Part shown: one piece after another, positions 15,453 to 24,710 of the stretch
Layout of the letters: each line of letters begins with the position of its first letter
Numbering within the stretch: the first letter of the stretch is position 1
Assembly: GCA_946409635.1 (NCBI GenBank)
Contig: CAMJXD010000002.1
Location: 1-64,000 of the forward strand
Direction of reading: 5' to 3'
DNA length: 64,000 nucleotides
Origin: an uncultured Prevotellaceae bacterium
GTDB taxonomy: Bacteria > Bacteroidota > Bacteroidia > Bacteroidales > Muribaculaceae
Notes under the pieces: model-generated
Told to the model about the DNA's origin: nothing
The model's input: only the letters and a program-made list of their open reading frames with translations
Databases searched by the model: none
Position numbers and translations under genes: made by a program

Positions 15453-18167
15453 CTACTTCTTTAATGCCTTGAGGGCCTGCTCCATTGTGGCAATCTTGCT
15501 CTCGGCATCGGCTTTCTTCTTGCGTTCGCCGGCCACGACAGCCTCGGGGGCATTGGCCACGAATCGCTCGTTGCTCAGCTTCTTCTCCACGCTGGCCAGG
15601 AAGCCTCGCGTGTATTCCAGGTCGGCCTCAAGCTTCTTGATTTCCTCCTCGACATTGATGCTGCCGGCAACAGGAACGGCAAACTCGGCGGTGCCCACCA
15701 TGAAGGCAGCAGCAGTGGCATCCTTCTCGGTCACGGTCTCAATCTTCTCGAGTCCGGCGAGCTTGACGATGATGGCCTCAAACGGATTGTTCAAGCCACC
15801 GACGGCCTGCAGCGTGAGCTGCTCCTTGTTGGGCAGATTCTTCTGCTTGCGGACGTTGCGCACGCCACCGACGATTTCCTTGACATCGGCCATGGCCTTG
15901 AGCAGCGCTGCATCGGCCAGTTCGGGATCGGGAATGCGGGCATACATGATGCTCTCGCCGTCCTTGCGCTCATCGAGGTGTTGCCAGAGCTCCTCGGTAA
16001 TAAAGGGCATGAACGGGTGGAGCAGACGCAGCAATATGTCGAAGTACTCGAGCGTTGCCGCCATGGTGGCACGGTCCATGGGCTGACCATAGGCAGGCTT
16101 TACAGCCTCGAGATACCAAGCCGAGAATTCCTCCCAGAAGAGGCGATAGAGCACCATCATGGCATCGCTCAAGCGGAACTTCGAGAAGTGGTCCTTGACG
16201 GTAGCCAGGGCATCGTTGAGCTGGTTGCGGAACCAGAGCACTGCCTGGCGGCTTGATTCGGGCTGCTCGACATCGGCTACCTCCCAACCCTTAACAAGGC
16301 GGAAAGCGTTCCAAATCTTGTTGTTGAAGTTGCGACCCTGCTCGCAGAGGGCATCATCATAGAGGATGTCGTTGCCGGCCGGAGCAGCCAACATCAGGCC
16401 CATGCGCACGCCGTCGGCACCAAACTGCTCAATGAGCTTCAGCGGATCGGGCGAGTTGCCGAGCGACTTGGACATCTTGCGGCCCAGCTTGTCGCGCACG
16501 ACGCCTGTGAAGTAGACGTTGCGGAAAGGCATCTGCCCCATGTACTCATAACCTGCCATGATCATGCGAGCCACCCAGAAGAAGATGATGTCGGGTGCAG
16601 TCACCAGGTCGTTGGTGGGATAGTAGTACTTAATCTCCTCGTTGCCAGGGTTATTGATGCCGTCAAACAGCGAGATGGGCCACAGCCACGAGCTGAACCA
16701 CGTGTCAAGGGCGTCCTCGTCGTGACGCAGCTGGCTGGCCTCGATGTTCTCGTAGCCAGGGATCTTGCGTGCCTTCTCGAGGGCCTCTTGCTCGTTGAGG
16801 GCCACAACATAGACCTCCTTGTCCTCGCTGTCGGTGGGAAGGAAGTAGGCCGGGATGCGGTGTCCCCACCAGAGCTGGCGCGAGATGCACCAGTCCTGGA
16901 TGCCCTCGAGCCATACCTTATAGATGTTTTTGTACTTGGCTGGATGAAACTTGAGTTCATCGTTCTGGACACAGGGCAGAGCGATCTCGGCAAAGTGCTT
17001 CATCTTCAAGAACCACTGCATGCACAGGCGCGGCTCGACAGCGGTGTCGCTGTTGCGCTCGCTGTAGCCCACCTTGTTGTCATAATCCTCGATCTTCTCC
17101 ACCAGACCAGCATTCTTCAGGTCCACGACAATCACCTTGCGGCACTCCATGCGGTCCATGCCGACGTAGAGCGGCGACTGCTCGCTGATGGTGGCATCGG
17201 CATTGAAGATGTCGATGGTCTCCAGGTTGTGGGTCTTGCCCAGGACGTAGTCGTTGGGGTCATGAGCGGGTGTAACCTTCAGGCAACCAGTACCGAACTC
17301 TATCTCCACATAGCGGTCCTCGATGACGTTGATCACACGGCCCACCAGCGGCACGATCACCTTGCGTCCCTTGAGCCACTGGTTCTTGGGATCCTTGGGG
17401 TTGATACACATGGCGGTATCACCCATGATGGTCTCGGGACGTGTGGTGGCCACGACGGCATAATAGCCCTTCTCATCCTTGTGGATGATGTTGCCCTCGG
17501 CGCGCAGCTGCTCCTCACCCTCGAGGGCAGTGAGTCCGTCAACATAATACTTGAGGTGGTACAGGTGGCTCTTCTCCTCGCGGTAGATCACCTCCTCGTT
17601 GCTCAGTGCCGTCTGGGCCTTGGGGTCCCAGTTCACCATGCGCAGTCCACGGTAGATGTAACCCTTGTCATAGAGGTCGACGAAGACCTTGAGGACGCTG
17701 TTGCTGCGCTTCTCGTCCATTGTGAATGCCGTGCGGCTCCAGTCACACGAGGCGCCCAGCTTGCGCAGCTGCTGCAGGATGATGCCGCCGTGCTCGTGGG
17801 TCCAGTCCCAGGCATGCTTCAGGAACTCGTCGCGGGTGAGGTCACGCTTGCGTATGCCCTGCTCGGCCAGTCGCTTCACGACCTTGGCCTCGGTAGCGAT
17901 TGAAGCGTGGTCGGTTCCAGGCACCCACAGGGCATTCTTGCCCTCCATGCGCGCGCGGCGTATGAGGATGTCCTGGATGGTATTGTTCAGCATGTGACCC
18001 ATGTGCAGGACGCCCGTCACGTTGGGCGGCGGGATAACGATGCAATAGGGTTCACGCTCATCGGGCACGCTCTTGAACAGGTCGTGCGATTCCCAATACT
18101 TATACCACTTGTCCTCGACCTCTTTGGGGTCGTATTTGGTAGCCAGTGTATTCTCTTTCTCGCTCAT
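15453..18167 (-). CDS. valS: Valyl-tRNA synthetase
   Basis: 904 residues; charges tRNA-Val with valine in the cytoplasm. The class I motifs are HMGH at 55-58 (after PPPNVTGVL) and KMSKS at 564-568. The editing (CP1) domain lies between, with [12 protein letters not shown] and [16 protein letters not shown]. The C-terminal 70 residues form the ValS-specific coiled coil ([16 protein letters not shown]... [17 protein letters not shown]). Length is normal for the family. Expressed from its own promoter at 18208-18238. Confidence 0.97.
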   Translation of the reverse strand: MSEKENTLATKYDPKEVEDKWYKYWESHDLFKSVPDEREPYCIVIPPPNVTGVLHMGHMLNNTIQDILIRRARMEGKNALWVPGTDHASIATEAKVVKRLAEQGIRKRDLTRDEFLKHAWDWTHEHGGIILQQLRKLGASCDWSRTAFTMDEKRSNSVLKVFVDLYDKGYIYRGLRMVNWDPKAQTALSNEEVIYREEKSHLYHLKYYVDGLTALEGEEQLRAEGNIIHKDEKGYYAVVATTRPETIMGDTAMCINPKDPKNQWLKGRKVIVPLVGRVINVIEDRYVEIEFGTGCLKVTPAHDPNDYVLGKTHNLETIDIFNADATISEQSPLYVGMDRMECRKVIVVDLKNAGLVEKIEDYDNKVGYSERNSDTAVEPRLCMQWFLKMKHFAEIALPCVQNDELKFHPAKYKNIYKVWLEGIQDWCISRQLWWGHRIPAYFLPTDSEDKEVYVVALNEQEALEKARKIPGYENIEASQLRHDEDALDTWFSSWLWPISLFDGINNPGNEEIKYYYPTNDLVTAPDIIFFWVARMIMAGYEYMGQMPFRNVYFTGVVRDKLGRKMSKSLGNSPDPLKLIEQFGADGVRMGLMLAAPAGNDILYDDALCEQGRNFNNKIWNAFRLVKGWEVADVEQPESSRQAVLWFRNQLNDALATVKDHFSKFRLSDAMMVLYRLFWEEFSAWYLEAVKPAYGQPMDRATMAATLEYFDILLRLLHPFMPFITEELWQHLDERKDGESIMYARIPDPELADAALLKAMADVKEIVGGVRNVRKQKNLPNKEQLTLQAVGGLNNPFEAIIVKLAGLEKIETVTEKDATAAAFMVGTAEFAVPVAGSINVEEEIKKLEADLEYTRGFLASVEKKLSNERFVANAPEAVVAGERKKKADAESKIATMEQALKALKK

Positions 18168-18207
18168 TGTTATTGGTTATAATACTGTTTATTATCTGTT
18201 TAAATGG

Positions 18208-18238
18208 CAAAATTACGAAAAAAGCGTGACATGACAAA
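18208..18238 (-). promoter_or_regulatory. valS promoter
   Basis: On the minus strand TTTG (18238-18235), 19 bases, TAATTTTG (18215-18208). Start of transcription near 18201, giving a leader of about 34 bases to the valS ATG. Confidence 0.75.
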
Positions 18239-18590
18239 AAGCTGAACGTGTATTTTAAGTGCGCCCACCGCAATCGATTGATGTTCAATGCAAAATCATA
18301 TCTCAGTTAAATATAAAAGTAGGGGCGGAACTGTTAACGAAATGTTAAAAGCGGCTTCCCGTCTGTCGCTGCAAAGATACGCATCATACCCGCAAGAGAC
18401 AAGGTCAAAAAGCAATTCGCAAAGCTATAACGAGAAGATGCAAACGGCTGGACTTGATGGTCATCCAGCGCGTTACAATACATTGAATTACAGATAATCA
18501 ATGAAGCAAAAAGGCCATGCCTGGGGCACCGATCATCAGGGTGAGGACAGGTATGTGAGGAAGCGGGTTGGCGGATATTGAGAAAATGAG
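18239..18590. other. Intergenic region between valS and marC-like gene
   Basis: About 350 bases between divergent genes. A second possible minus-strand -7 element (TATCTTTG, 18379-18372) lacks a spaced -33 box. Otherwise I see nothing convincing. Confidence 0.5.
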
Positions 18591-18598
18591 TACCTTTG
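18591..18598 (+). promoter_or_regulatory. Promoter -7 element of the MarC-family gene
   Basis: TACCTTTG 32 bases before the ATG at 18631; a weak TTGG lies about 21 bases upstream. Confidence 0.55.
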
Positions 18599-18630
18599 CA
18601 GGGTAAATAAAATATAATGTCTCCTTGATT

Positions 18631-19209
18631 ATGGGTAAGATAAATTTCACGCAGATCTTGAGTGCAACGCTGGTGTTGCTGAGTATTATCGACATTGTCG
18701 GCTCGATACCTATTATCCTGCAGCTGAGGGAGAAAGGCCGGCATGTGGATGCACTGAAGGCTACCATCTACTCTACCCTGCTGATGGTGGGCTTCTACTA
18801 TGGCGGCTACTGGCTGTTGCAGATTTTCAACTGCAACATCTACTCGTTTGCCACAGCCGGCGGTTTCCTGATGTTCCTGATGGCGCTGGAGATGATCCTG
18901 GACATCGAGATTTTCAAGAACAACACGCCCAACAAGGGGGCGACGATGGTGCCGATGGTGTTCCCGCTCATTGCGGGCGCCGGTGTGCTGACGACACTGA
19001 TCTCGCTCAAAGCGATGTATGACGACATAAACATCTTTATCGGCCTGGCCATCAACATGCTATGGGTGTTTCTGGTCATCAAGAGCACCGACAAGATCCA
19101 GCGTCTGCTGGGCGAAGGCGGCATGATGTTCTCGCGCAAGTTCTTTGGCATTATCCTGCTGGCGATGAGCGTGAAGATGATGACCGAGAACCTGCAGCTG
19201 CTGTTCTGA
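18631..19209 (+). CDS. MarC/UPF0056 family integral membrane protein
   Basis: 192 residues from the ATG at 18631 (MGKINFTQILSATLVLL). About six membrane segments are visible, including LLSIIDIVGSIPIILQL, STLLMVGFYYGGYWLLQIF, GGFLMFLMALEMIL, PMVFPLIAGAGVLTTLI, FIGLAINMLWVFLVI and FFGIILLAMSVKMM. The early Asp-x-x-x-Ser-x-Pro and later VFPLIAGAGVLTT are the family's two repeated signatures. The original MarC link with antibiotic resistance has not held up, and the transported substrate is unknown. It has its own promoter and ends in a very strong terminator. Confidence 0.85.
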   Translation: MGKINFTQILSATLVLLSIIDIVGSIPIILQLREKGRHVDALKATIYSTLLMVGFYYGGYWLLQIFNCNIYSFATAGGFLMFLMALEMILDIEIFKNNTPNKGATMVPMVFPLIAGAGVLTTLISLKAMYDDINIFIGLAINMLWVFLVIKSTDKIQRLLGEGGMMFSRKFFGIILLAMSVKMMTENLQLLF

Positions 19210-19233
19210 CGGGCTGAGATAACGGATGACACT

Positions 19234-19281
19234 GAAAACAGGACAGCCGACCCGGATAGGGAGGTCGGCTGTCCTGTTTTC
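19234..19281. terminator. Strong bidirectional terminator
   Basis: A perfect 19-bp stem (19234-19252 with 19263-19281) ends in AAAAC/GTTTT, with a 10-base loop. It separates the plus-strand MarC-like gene from the end of the long minus-strand operon. Confidence 0.92.
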
Positions 19282-19310
19282 GTTGGCTAGCTAGTGCAGG
19301 GAGCGACGGG

Positions 19311-20822
19311 TTATTTCCAGGCGGGATCGCTCTCGTTCCAGCAGCGGTCAAGGGCGGTGACGGCATAGTGCCAATTTCCCTTGCCGCCGTCGGGCAGGAC
19401 AAAGGACGTCTCGCCCGTGATGGCAAGAATGTGGACTGCGTCGTCTAAGTGTCCCTTCTGGCCCTTGGGGTAGCGGTAGATGACGTAGCGGACGGCCTGC
19501 TGCATGGGATCGTCGGTGTCATGGGCACGCCAAGTCAGGCATTTCTTACCAGCCACCTTCTTGATTTTCAGATCATGCACATGGTGAGGCTCCTTGCTGT
19601 CGAGCCATGTATAGGCAGGGATGAGCGCGGGATGGCTCATCTGGTTATTGGCCAAGGAGTCCAGCACGCCGTTGAAATTGCTCGTGATGGTATAGCCGGG
19701 CCACCACGTCACGCCGTGCACATGGGCCATCGAGCGTTGCAGGCGCAGCTTGTGGTCGAGCTGAGTGGGATTGGCGGGATCGCCACCGTCATCAGCGATA
19801 TCCTGGTGAGACATGACGTTGTGGACAGCCTGTCCGTAGTACATGTGGCGGCCGTTGGCATGGTCATTCCACCAGTGCATGAGCACGAGGTCGCTGGCCC
19901 GCTTATGCTCCAATTCCCAGTAGAGCTGAGGTACCATGTAGTCAACCCAACCCATGGCCGTCCACTTGGGGCAGTCGGCATAGAGGGCATCGTAGCACTG
20001 GAGTCCGTCGGTATCGCTACCGTCAGGGTCATTGGCCTTGTTGCGCCAGATGCCGAAGGGGCTGATGCCGAAGCGTACCCAGGGTTTTACCTGCTGGATG
20101 GTGCCATGGAGCTGCTCGATGAGCAGGTCGACGTTGTGACGGCGCCAGTCATTCTTATCCCAGCCAATGCCGTATTGGTTGTAGGATGTGGTATCGGGGA
20201 AATCAACCCCCGTGACAGGATAGGGATAGAAATAGTCATCCATGTGGAGGGCGTCGATGTCGTAGCGCTCAAGGATATCCTTGACTACCAGATTGATGAA
20301 GTCACGGCTCTCAGGCAGACCCGGATCGAAGTACAACTTGCCGTCGGCATACTTGAGGAACCACTCAGGGTGCTCATAATAGATGTGTCCCGGTGCCGGC
20401 TTGTCGTCTTCACTGCTGGTGACACGGTAAGGGTTGATCCAGGCATGGAGTTCCATGCCGCGCTTGTGGGTCTGGTCAATCATGAACTGCAGCGGGTCCC
20501 ACACGGGATCGGGCGCCTTGCCGGGTTCACCCGTGAGCCAACGGCTCCAGGGCTCCAGGTTGCTGACATAGGCCGCATCGGCCTGAGGACGAATCTGCCA
20601 GATGACAGCATTGCAGTTGGCCTGCTGGAGCAGGTCGAGCTGCTCGATAAGGTACTGCCGCGTCTGCTCGGGGTTCATCTGGGCATATTGCTTCTGCCCG
20701 ATGATGTGCATCCACGCCCCACGGAACTCATGCTTGGGCTGAGCCTTGCTCGGGGCGACTTGAGCCGTCATGCCTCCCATCAAAGCCATCACAAGCGTTG
20801 CAAAAATAATCAATCGCTTCAT
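19311..20822 (-). CDS. Secreted glycoside hydrolase-like protein (GHL10/DUF187)
   Basis: 503 residues with a signal peptide (MKRLIIFATLVMALMGGMTAQ). From about residue 33 it has the GHL10 TIM-barrel pattern: EFRGAWMHII, CNAVIWQIRPQADAAY, GMELHAWINPYR, DIDALHMDDYFYPY, VRFGISPFGIWRN and MGWVDYMVPQLYWE. This family of putative alpha-amylase-type hydrolases acts on envelope or dietary glycans; substrates are mostly unknown. The last 90 residues look like a fibronectin/Ig-type module (HVHDLKIKKVAGKKCLTW...). It is the last gene of the minus-strand run, 49 bases after the beta-helix lipoprotein. Confidence 0.85.
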   Translation of the reverse strand: MKRLIIFATLVMALMGGMTAQVAPSKAQPKHEFRGAWMHIIGQKQYAQMNPEQTRQYLIEQLDLLQQANCNAVIWQIRPQADAAYVSNLEPWSRWLTGEPGKAPDPVWDPLQFMIDQTHKRGMELHAWINPYRVTSSEDDKPAPGHIYYEHPEWFLKYADGKLYFDPGLPESRDFINLVVKDILERYDIDALHMDDYFYPYPVTGVDFPDTTSYNQYGIGWDKNDWRRHNVDLLIEQLHGTIQQVKPWVRFGISPFGIWRNKANDPDGSDTDGLQCYDALYADCPKWTAMGWVDYMVPQLYWELEHKRASDLVLMHWWNDHANGRHMYYGQAVHNVMSHQDIADDGGDPANPTQLDHKLRLQRSMAHVHGVTWWPGYTITSNFNGVLDSLANNQMSHPALIPAYTWLDSKEPHHVHDLKIKKVAGKKCLTWRAHDTDDPMQQAVRYVIYRYPKGQKGHLDDAVHILAITGETSFVLPDGGKGNWHYAVTALDRCWNESDPAWK

Positions 20823-20871
20823 ATATACCTGAAAAATATCACGTTACTCATTCACATCGGATAAAAAAAGC

Positions 20872-22326
20872 TCATTCATCTTCCTCATCCTCAGGGATGA
20901 AGACCCAGGCATAGGCGCCCAAGTCGACACCGCCTCGCTCAAAGCGGTCGACTCCATAGCGGTCATAGCGGGCCTCGGCGGGACAGAGATCAGGGTTGCC
21001 CTTGGCAATGGCCTGGCTCTCGTTGCCCAGGCGATAATCGAAGTAGTGGTCGTCGCGCACGGTGAGGAAACAAGGGTCACCCTTCCAGACGCAGTTGATG
21101 AAGTGAGCGTCGTCAACGCCTGCGCCCTTGAGCATGCAATAGCGCAGATAGACGTCATAATTGTCGAGCGTGTCCCTGTTGATATCTCGCGTCATGCCGT
21201 GGATGATGCAATTGTCGAAGCGGCCCTTAATCTTACCCGTGGTGCCGTCGCTGAACTCGACATCAAACACGTTGATGATGGGAAGCGAAGGCAGGGCAAA
21301 GAGGTAATTGTTGGCAAACGTACACTGCGTTGCCAGGACCTTGCCTCCGGCAAAATAGGCGACTTCCTCGGCAGCATCACTGACCTCGGTGCCGATGAGC
21401 TGCACATAGCAGGCGGCAGTTGCCAGACAGGTCGAAGCCGAGTTAGAGAGAACACAATTGACCAACTTGAGGGAACAATTGAGCGTATCCACATAGTCCG
21501 GGTTGCAGTGCATGCCGATGCTGCTGCCTCGCATGATGACGTGCTTCAACACATTAGTCACCTTGTAGGAAGGTGAGAAAATGATGCCGCCCCACTGACC
21601 CGACATCACATCAAAACTGGTTTCTCCCACCACGCGATCCAGGCGGTCGCCGCGGAAGGTGATCGGTTCCTGGGCCGTGCCGTTGGCCAGCATGCGTCCC
21701 TTGCAGCGAATGGCAGCCTTGTCATGGAAGAGCAATGTTGCGCCAGGGTCGATGGTCAAAGTAGCGCCAGGAGCGACAAACATTGTGTCGTAGATGAGAT
21801 AAGGCTTAGTTGCTGTCAGGAGGGTGTTGTTATAGATTGTGTCGCCATTGATGCGGACGACGTCCTGTCCCCACGCGCTGAGCAGCACATACTGGCTCTT
21901 GCCGTTGGTCTCAAACTCGAGGCGGTCTTCCAGCAAGGTGGGTTTATCCTGCTCCATCTCATCAAGATAGGCCTCGATGAAAATAAATATCGAGTCGTTG
22001 CCACGAATTTCCACATTGTGGAACTCGTCGCCGCGCACGCCGTCCACATTGAGGTGGAAGTGCCCCTTGGAGGCGAGTCCGGCCACTTTGATCGACGAGA
22101 TATTGATCTGCTTGTTGCTGTGGTTATAGACCACCATCTGCTTGGTGGCCGTGCCCTGCAACGTGATGACCGTGTCAAAGGCCACTGTGTCGCGGTTGAA
22201 GTCCAGCACATCGTTTGGCGAGGTGGTGAAGCCGTCCTCGATACACGAAGCAAAGATGACCGGCAGGGCTATCATGGCGACAAGCAGCCACATAGAGAAT
22301 CTGGTATTGCTCATAGTAACATTCAT
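20872..22326 (-). CDS. Parallel beta-helix surface lipoprotein
   Basis: 484 residues. The N-terminus is a lipoprotein signal (MWLLVAMIALPVIFAS then Cys28); Met5 is an equally good start. A beta-sandwich at 40-150 (TKQMVVYNHSNKQINISSIKV, FETNGKSQYVLLSAWGQ) is followed by a right-handed beta-helix from about 180 (TLTIDPGATLLFHDKAAIRCKG, QWGGIIFSP, SCSLKLVNCVLSNS, FDNCIIHGM), the shape used by many polysaccharide-binding or -degrading proteins. The ending EDEEDE is acidic. It is a conserved Bacteroidales type but without assigned function. Linked to the EEP gene upstream by 48 bases. Confidence 0.75.
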   Translation of the reverse strand: MNVTMSNTRFSMWLLVAMIALPVIFASCIEDGFTTSPNDVLDFNRDTVAFDTVITLQGTATKQMVVYNHSNKQINISSIKVAGLASKGHFHLNVDGVRGDEFHNVEIRGNDSIFIFIEAYLDEMEQDKPTLLEDRLEFETNGKSQYVLLSAWGQDVVRINGDTIYNNTLLTATKPYLIYDTMFVAPGATLTIDPGATLLFHDKAAIRCKGRMLANGTAQEPITFRGDRLDRVVGETSFDVMSGQWGGIIFSPSYKVTNVLKHVIMRGSSIGMHCNPDYVDTLNCSLKLVNCVLSNSASTCLATAACYVQLIGTEVSDAAEEVAYFAGGKVLATQCTFANNYLFALPSLPIINVFDVEFSDGTTGKIKGRFDNCIIHGMTRDINRDTLDNYDVYLRYCMLKGAGVDDAHFINCVWKGDPCFLTVRDDHYFDYRLGNESQAIAKGNPDLCPAEARYDRYGVDRFERGGVDLGAYAWVFIPEDEEDE

Positions 22327-22374
22327 TTATATATAAAGAACGTGAAGATGTGCGATTTAGTGTATCGGGCACAT

Positions 22375-23430
22375 TTATCGTTCAAAGACGGCCACCAGCG
22401 GATAATGGTCGCTCTCGCCAGCCTTGACCCTGCGGCACGACAGCGGCTTGAGCTCCCCACGATACAGGATGTGGTCGATTTTGACATACAGATGATGAGC
22501 GTTAAAGGTGTAGGTGGGTCCGAATCCCGTGTCGGCCCAAGCATCGTGGAAGTCGTCGCCGCATACCGTTCGGTAGGTAAACGAGCCCGGCGTGTCGTTC
22601 ATGTCACCCATGACCAGCACGTCGGCCGGACTGTCGTTGAGCAAGTCACGCATCGCCCGGGCCTGGACCGCGTGAATGCGGAAACCGTCGTCGAGCTTAT
22701 GGGCAACAGAGCTGATGCGGCGTTTGCGGCCTGACGGCATGTTGATGGTCTCGATGACCTTGCTGTCGTTGGAGGTAAAACGCAGAGAGCTCAGGTGCAT
22801 GCTCACCACGCGCAGGTTGCCCCCAGGCGCCTCGACATCCCAAGCCTTGATGAAGTAATCGAGTGATTCCTTGGCCAGGGCCTGGGACTCGACCTCGGTA
22901 AAGGGATATTTTGACAGAATGCCCACGTCAAAGAAATGCTTCTTGCGGTAAGGGTACTTCTTGTACAGTTCCTTGAGCATGGGTTTCACCTTGTCGAGAT
23001 GTTCATAGGAGAAGTAGACAAGCCCTTCCTGGATGACCACGACATCGGCATCCTCGTCGAGGATGTATCGCATGGTCTTGCTGGGCGACTTGGTGCCGTC
23101 AAACCAATTGAACTCCTTCACGTTCATGGTGAGGACCTTGAGCTGCGTCTTGGCGGGGTTGGCGTCGGGGTGCAGCAGCGTGACAGGCGAGATCAGCCTC
23201 AATGTGGGCCATGACAAAAACAGGGCTCCAACAATGATGACTGCAGCCCGCCATTGCCGAAACAGCGCCAACAACGCTAAGACCACGACCGCCGCCACAG
23301 CCACGACCGGCAAAGCCAGCGTAGCCAACGCGGGCAACGACCACACCGACGGGTCAACACGGCCGCCATAGGCCGCAAACAATAAGACAAAGGCCACTAC
23401 AATGGCCAGAAGACGGCACAAAGACTTCAT
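22375..23430 (-). CDS. Membrane-anchored endonuclease/exonuclease/phosphatase family protein
   Basis: 351 residues from the ATG at 23430-23428 (MKSLCRLLAIVVAF...). The open frame extends into the upstream gene, but the Met here starts a sensible protein: two to three membrane helices (1-100), then an EEP domain with LTMNVKEFNWFDG, VVVIQEG, VSMHLSSLRF, VMGDMNDTPG and the final SDHYPLVAVF. These contain the metal-binding Asn/Glu/Asp and the catalytic His. The EEP fold hydrolyses phosphodiesters, of nucleic acids or of lipids. Start is only 5 bases after the acyltransferase stop. Confidence 0.87.
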   Translation of the reverse strand: MKSLCRLLAIVVAFVLLFAAYGGRVDPSVWSLPALATLALPVVAVAAVVVLALLALFRQWRAAVIIVGALFLSWPTLRLISPVTLLHPDANPAKTQLKVLTMNVKEFNWFDGTKSPSKTMRYILDEDADVVVIQEGLVYFSYEHLDKVKPMLKELYKKYPYRKKHFFDVGILSKYPFTEVESQALAKESLDYFIKAWDVEAPGGNLRVVSMHLSSLRFTSNDSKVIETINMPSGRKRRISSVAHKLDDGFRIHAVQARAMRDLLNDSPADVLVMGDMNDTPGSFTYRTVCGDDFHDAWADTGFGPTYTFNAHHLYVKIDHILYRGELKPLSCRRVKAGESDHYPLVAVFER

Positions 23431-23435
23431 ACAAT

Positions 23436-24455
23436 TTATCGGATTTTCCAACCAGGACCGAAGAAGGGTTGCTGGGCGGTGAACCTGGGAGCGTAAGTCT
23501 TGAGCAGCCAAATCAGCGGCCACTCGATGACCATGGTCATGGTGAAGACTATCAACGTGAGTGTGATGCCCGACTCCATGCCCTGTCGCAGCAGCAAGAA
23601 GCGGACGGGCTGCAAGATGAGCGGATGAGTTCCAAGGATGATGAGCGAGTAACGGCCATAGTGGCACATGACGGGAACGCGCGGCAGCGACTTACAGGCC
23701 CAGAAGAGTGCCAGGATAGCGACAAAAGGCACCAGGTATAGTTTCCAGTAGGCCGGATAGACCTGGAAATGCAGGTTCATGAACTCGTTGAGCCAATAGA
23801 CCGGCATCGCCACAGCGAGCAAGGCCAGGATGCCATATCGATCCCATCGCGAGGGTTCCAGGGCTCCAATACGTTTCATGCCCCAGCCCAACACAAAATA
23901 GGGCATCGCCACGAGCGATGTATCAAACATGAGCGGCAACTCGATGCGATGAACGCCCAGCTGATAGCCGATGACCGACAAGACTGCCGTCACTGCCAAC
24001 AACGCCCACAACGGCTTGATCCACCGGCGCATGGCATAGAAGAGGATGTTGACCCAAAAGAGGCTCCACAGGAACCACAACGGCGTGGTATTGGGCCAAT
24101 AGCGCAGATAGAACGGCTCGACAAGCTGAGTCAACGAGAGCTCGATAGGGTCGGCACCTAGTGCCAGACGGACAACAACCTCGACGCATCGGACACCAAA
24201 GGCGAAGACGACAAAGAAGACAAACGGCACGATGATGTTGTTGACCTTGCGCCGCGTGAAGTCGGCATAGCCGTCATAGAGCTTGAAAAAGATGCCCGAG
24301 ATGAAGTAATACATGGGCAGGCGGAAGGCCTGCAACGCATCATTGAGGTGGGGAGCCAGCAGATTGAAGAAGTCATGGCTGATGTGGTACATCACGATGA
24401 GCATGATGCACAGGCACTTCATAAAGTCGATGTACGGAATGCGCTCCTTGGCCAT
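23436..24455 (-). CDS. Acyltransferase 3 family membrane protein
   Basis: 339 residues, about ten membrane helices. The N-terminus YIDFMKCLCIMLIVMYHIS holds the family's catalytic His-like position, followed by FRLPMYYFISGIFFK. The family moves acetyl or similar groups from the cytoplasm onto exported sugars or lipids. Four such proteins occur in this locus; this one is the only one next to the carrier-protein gene cluster, 30 bases after the ACP at 24486, so it may take its acyl group from that ACP. Confidence 0.85.
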   Translation of the reverse strand: MAKERIPYIDFMKCLCIMLIVMYHISHDFFNLLAPHLNDALQAFRLPMYYFISGIFFKLYDGYADFTRRKVNNIIVPFVFFVVFAFGVRCVEVVVRLALGADPIELSLTQLVEPFYLRYWPNTTPLWFLWSLFWVNILFYAMRRWIKPLWALLAVTAVLSVIGYQLGVHRIELPLMFDTSLVAMPYFVLGWGMKRIGALEPSRWDRYGILALLAVAMPVYWLNEFMNLHFQVYPAYWKLYLVPFVAILALFWACKSLPRVPVMCHYGRYSLIILGTHPLILQPVRFLLLRQGMESGITLTLIVFTMTMVIEWPLIWLLKTYAPRFTAQQPFFGPGWKIR

Positions 24456-24485
24456 AACTACTTGTTAAAATGAGACTAACAGGGG

Positions 24486-24710
24486 TCAGAGCTTGGACTC
24501 CAGCATGGCGATGACACGGGAGAAATCGGTCATCTCGGCTATTTCCTCGGGCTCCAACTCAATGTCGAAGGCATCTTCCAGCTCGGAAGCGAGCGTGAGA
24601 TGACGCAATGAGTCCCACTGGTCACAATTCTTTTGAGAAACATCGGTCGACACCTCGTCGATGCCGAAGGTCTCACGCATAATGTCTAACACACGGTCTT
24701 GCAGGTTCAT
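24486..24710 (-). CDS. Acyl carrier protein (partner of the FkbH-type protein)
   Basis: 74 residues, standard ACP length. The phosphopantetheine Ser lies in CDQWDSLRHL, the DSL form. Four helices are predicted with a negatively charged second helix (ELEDAFDIELEPEEIAEM). The start codon overlaps the FkbH-type gene's stop as ATGA, the tightest kind of translational coupling, so this ACP is very likely the carrier loaded by that protein. Confidence 0.9.
   Translation of the reverse strand: MNLQDRVLDIMRETFGIDEVSTDVSQKNCDQWDSLRHLTLASELEDAFDIELEPEEIAEMTDFSRVIAMLESKL

Noticed and set aside
16722-17903. 393-codon open frame on the plus strand
   Set aside because: Opposite valS, which has all family motifs on the other strand.
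19449-20864. 471-codon open frame on the plus strand
   Set aside because: Antisense to the GHL10 gene and crosses its promoter end; only shadow coding.
23431-23667. N-terminal extension of the EEP gene
   Set aside because: His-rich, overlaps the acyltransferase gene; Met at 23430 begins the membrane helices.
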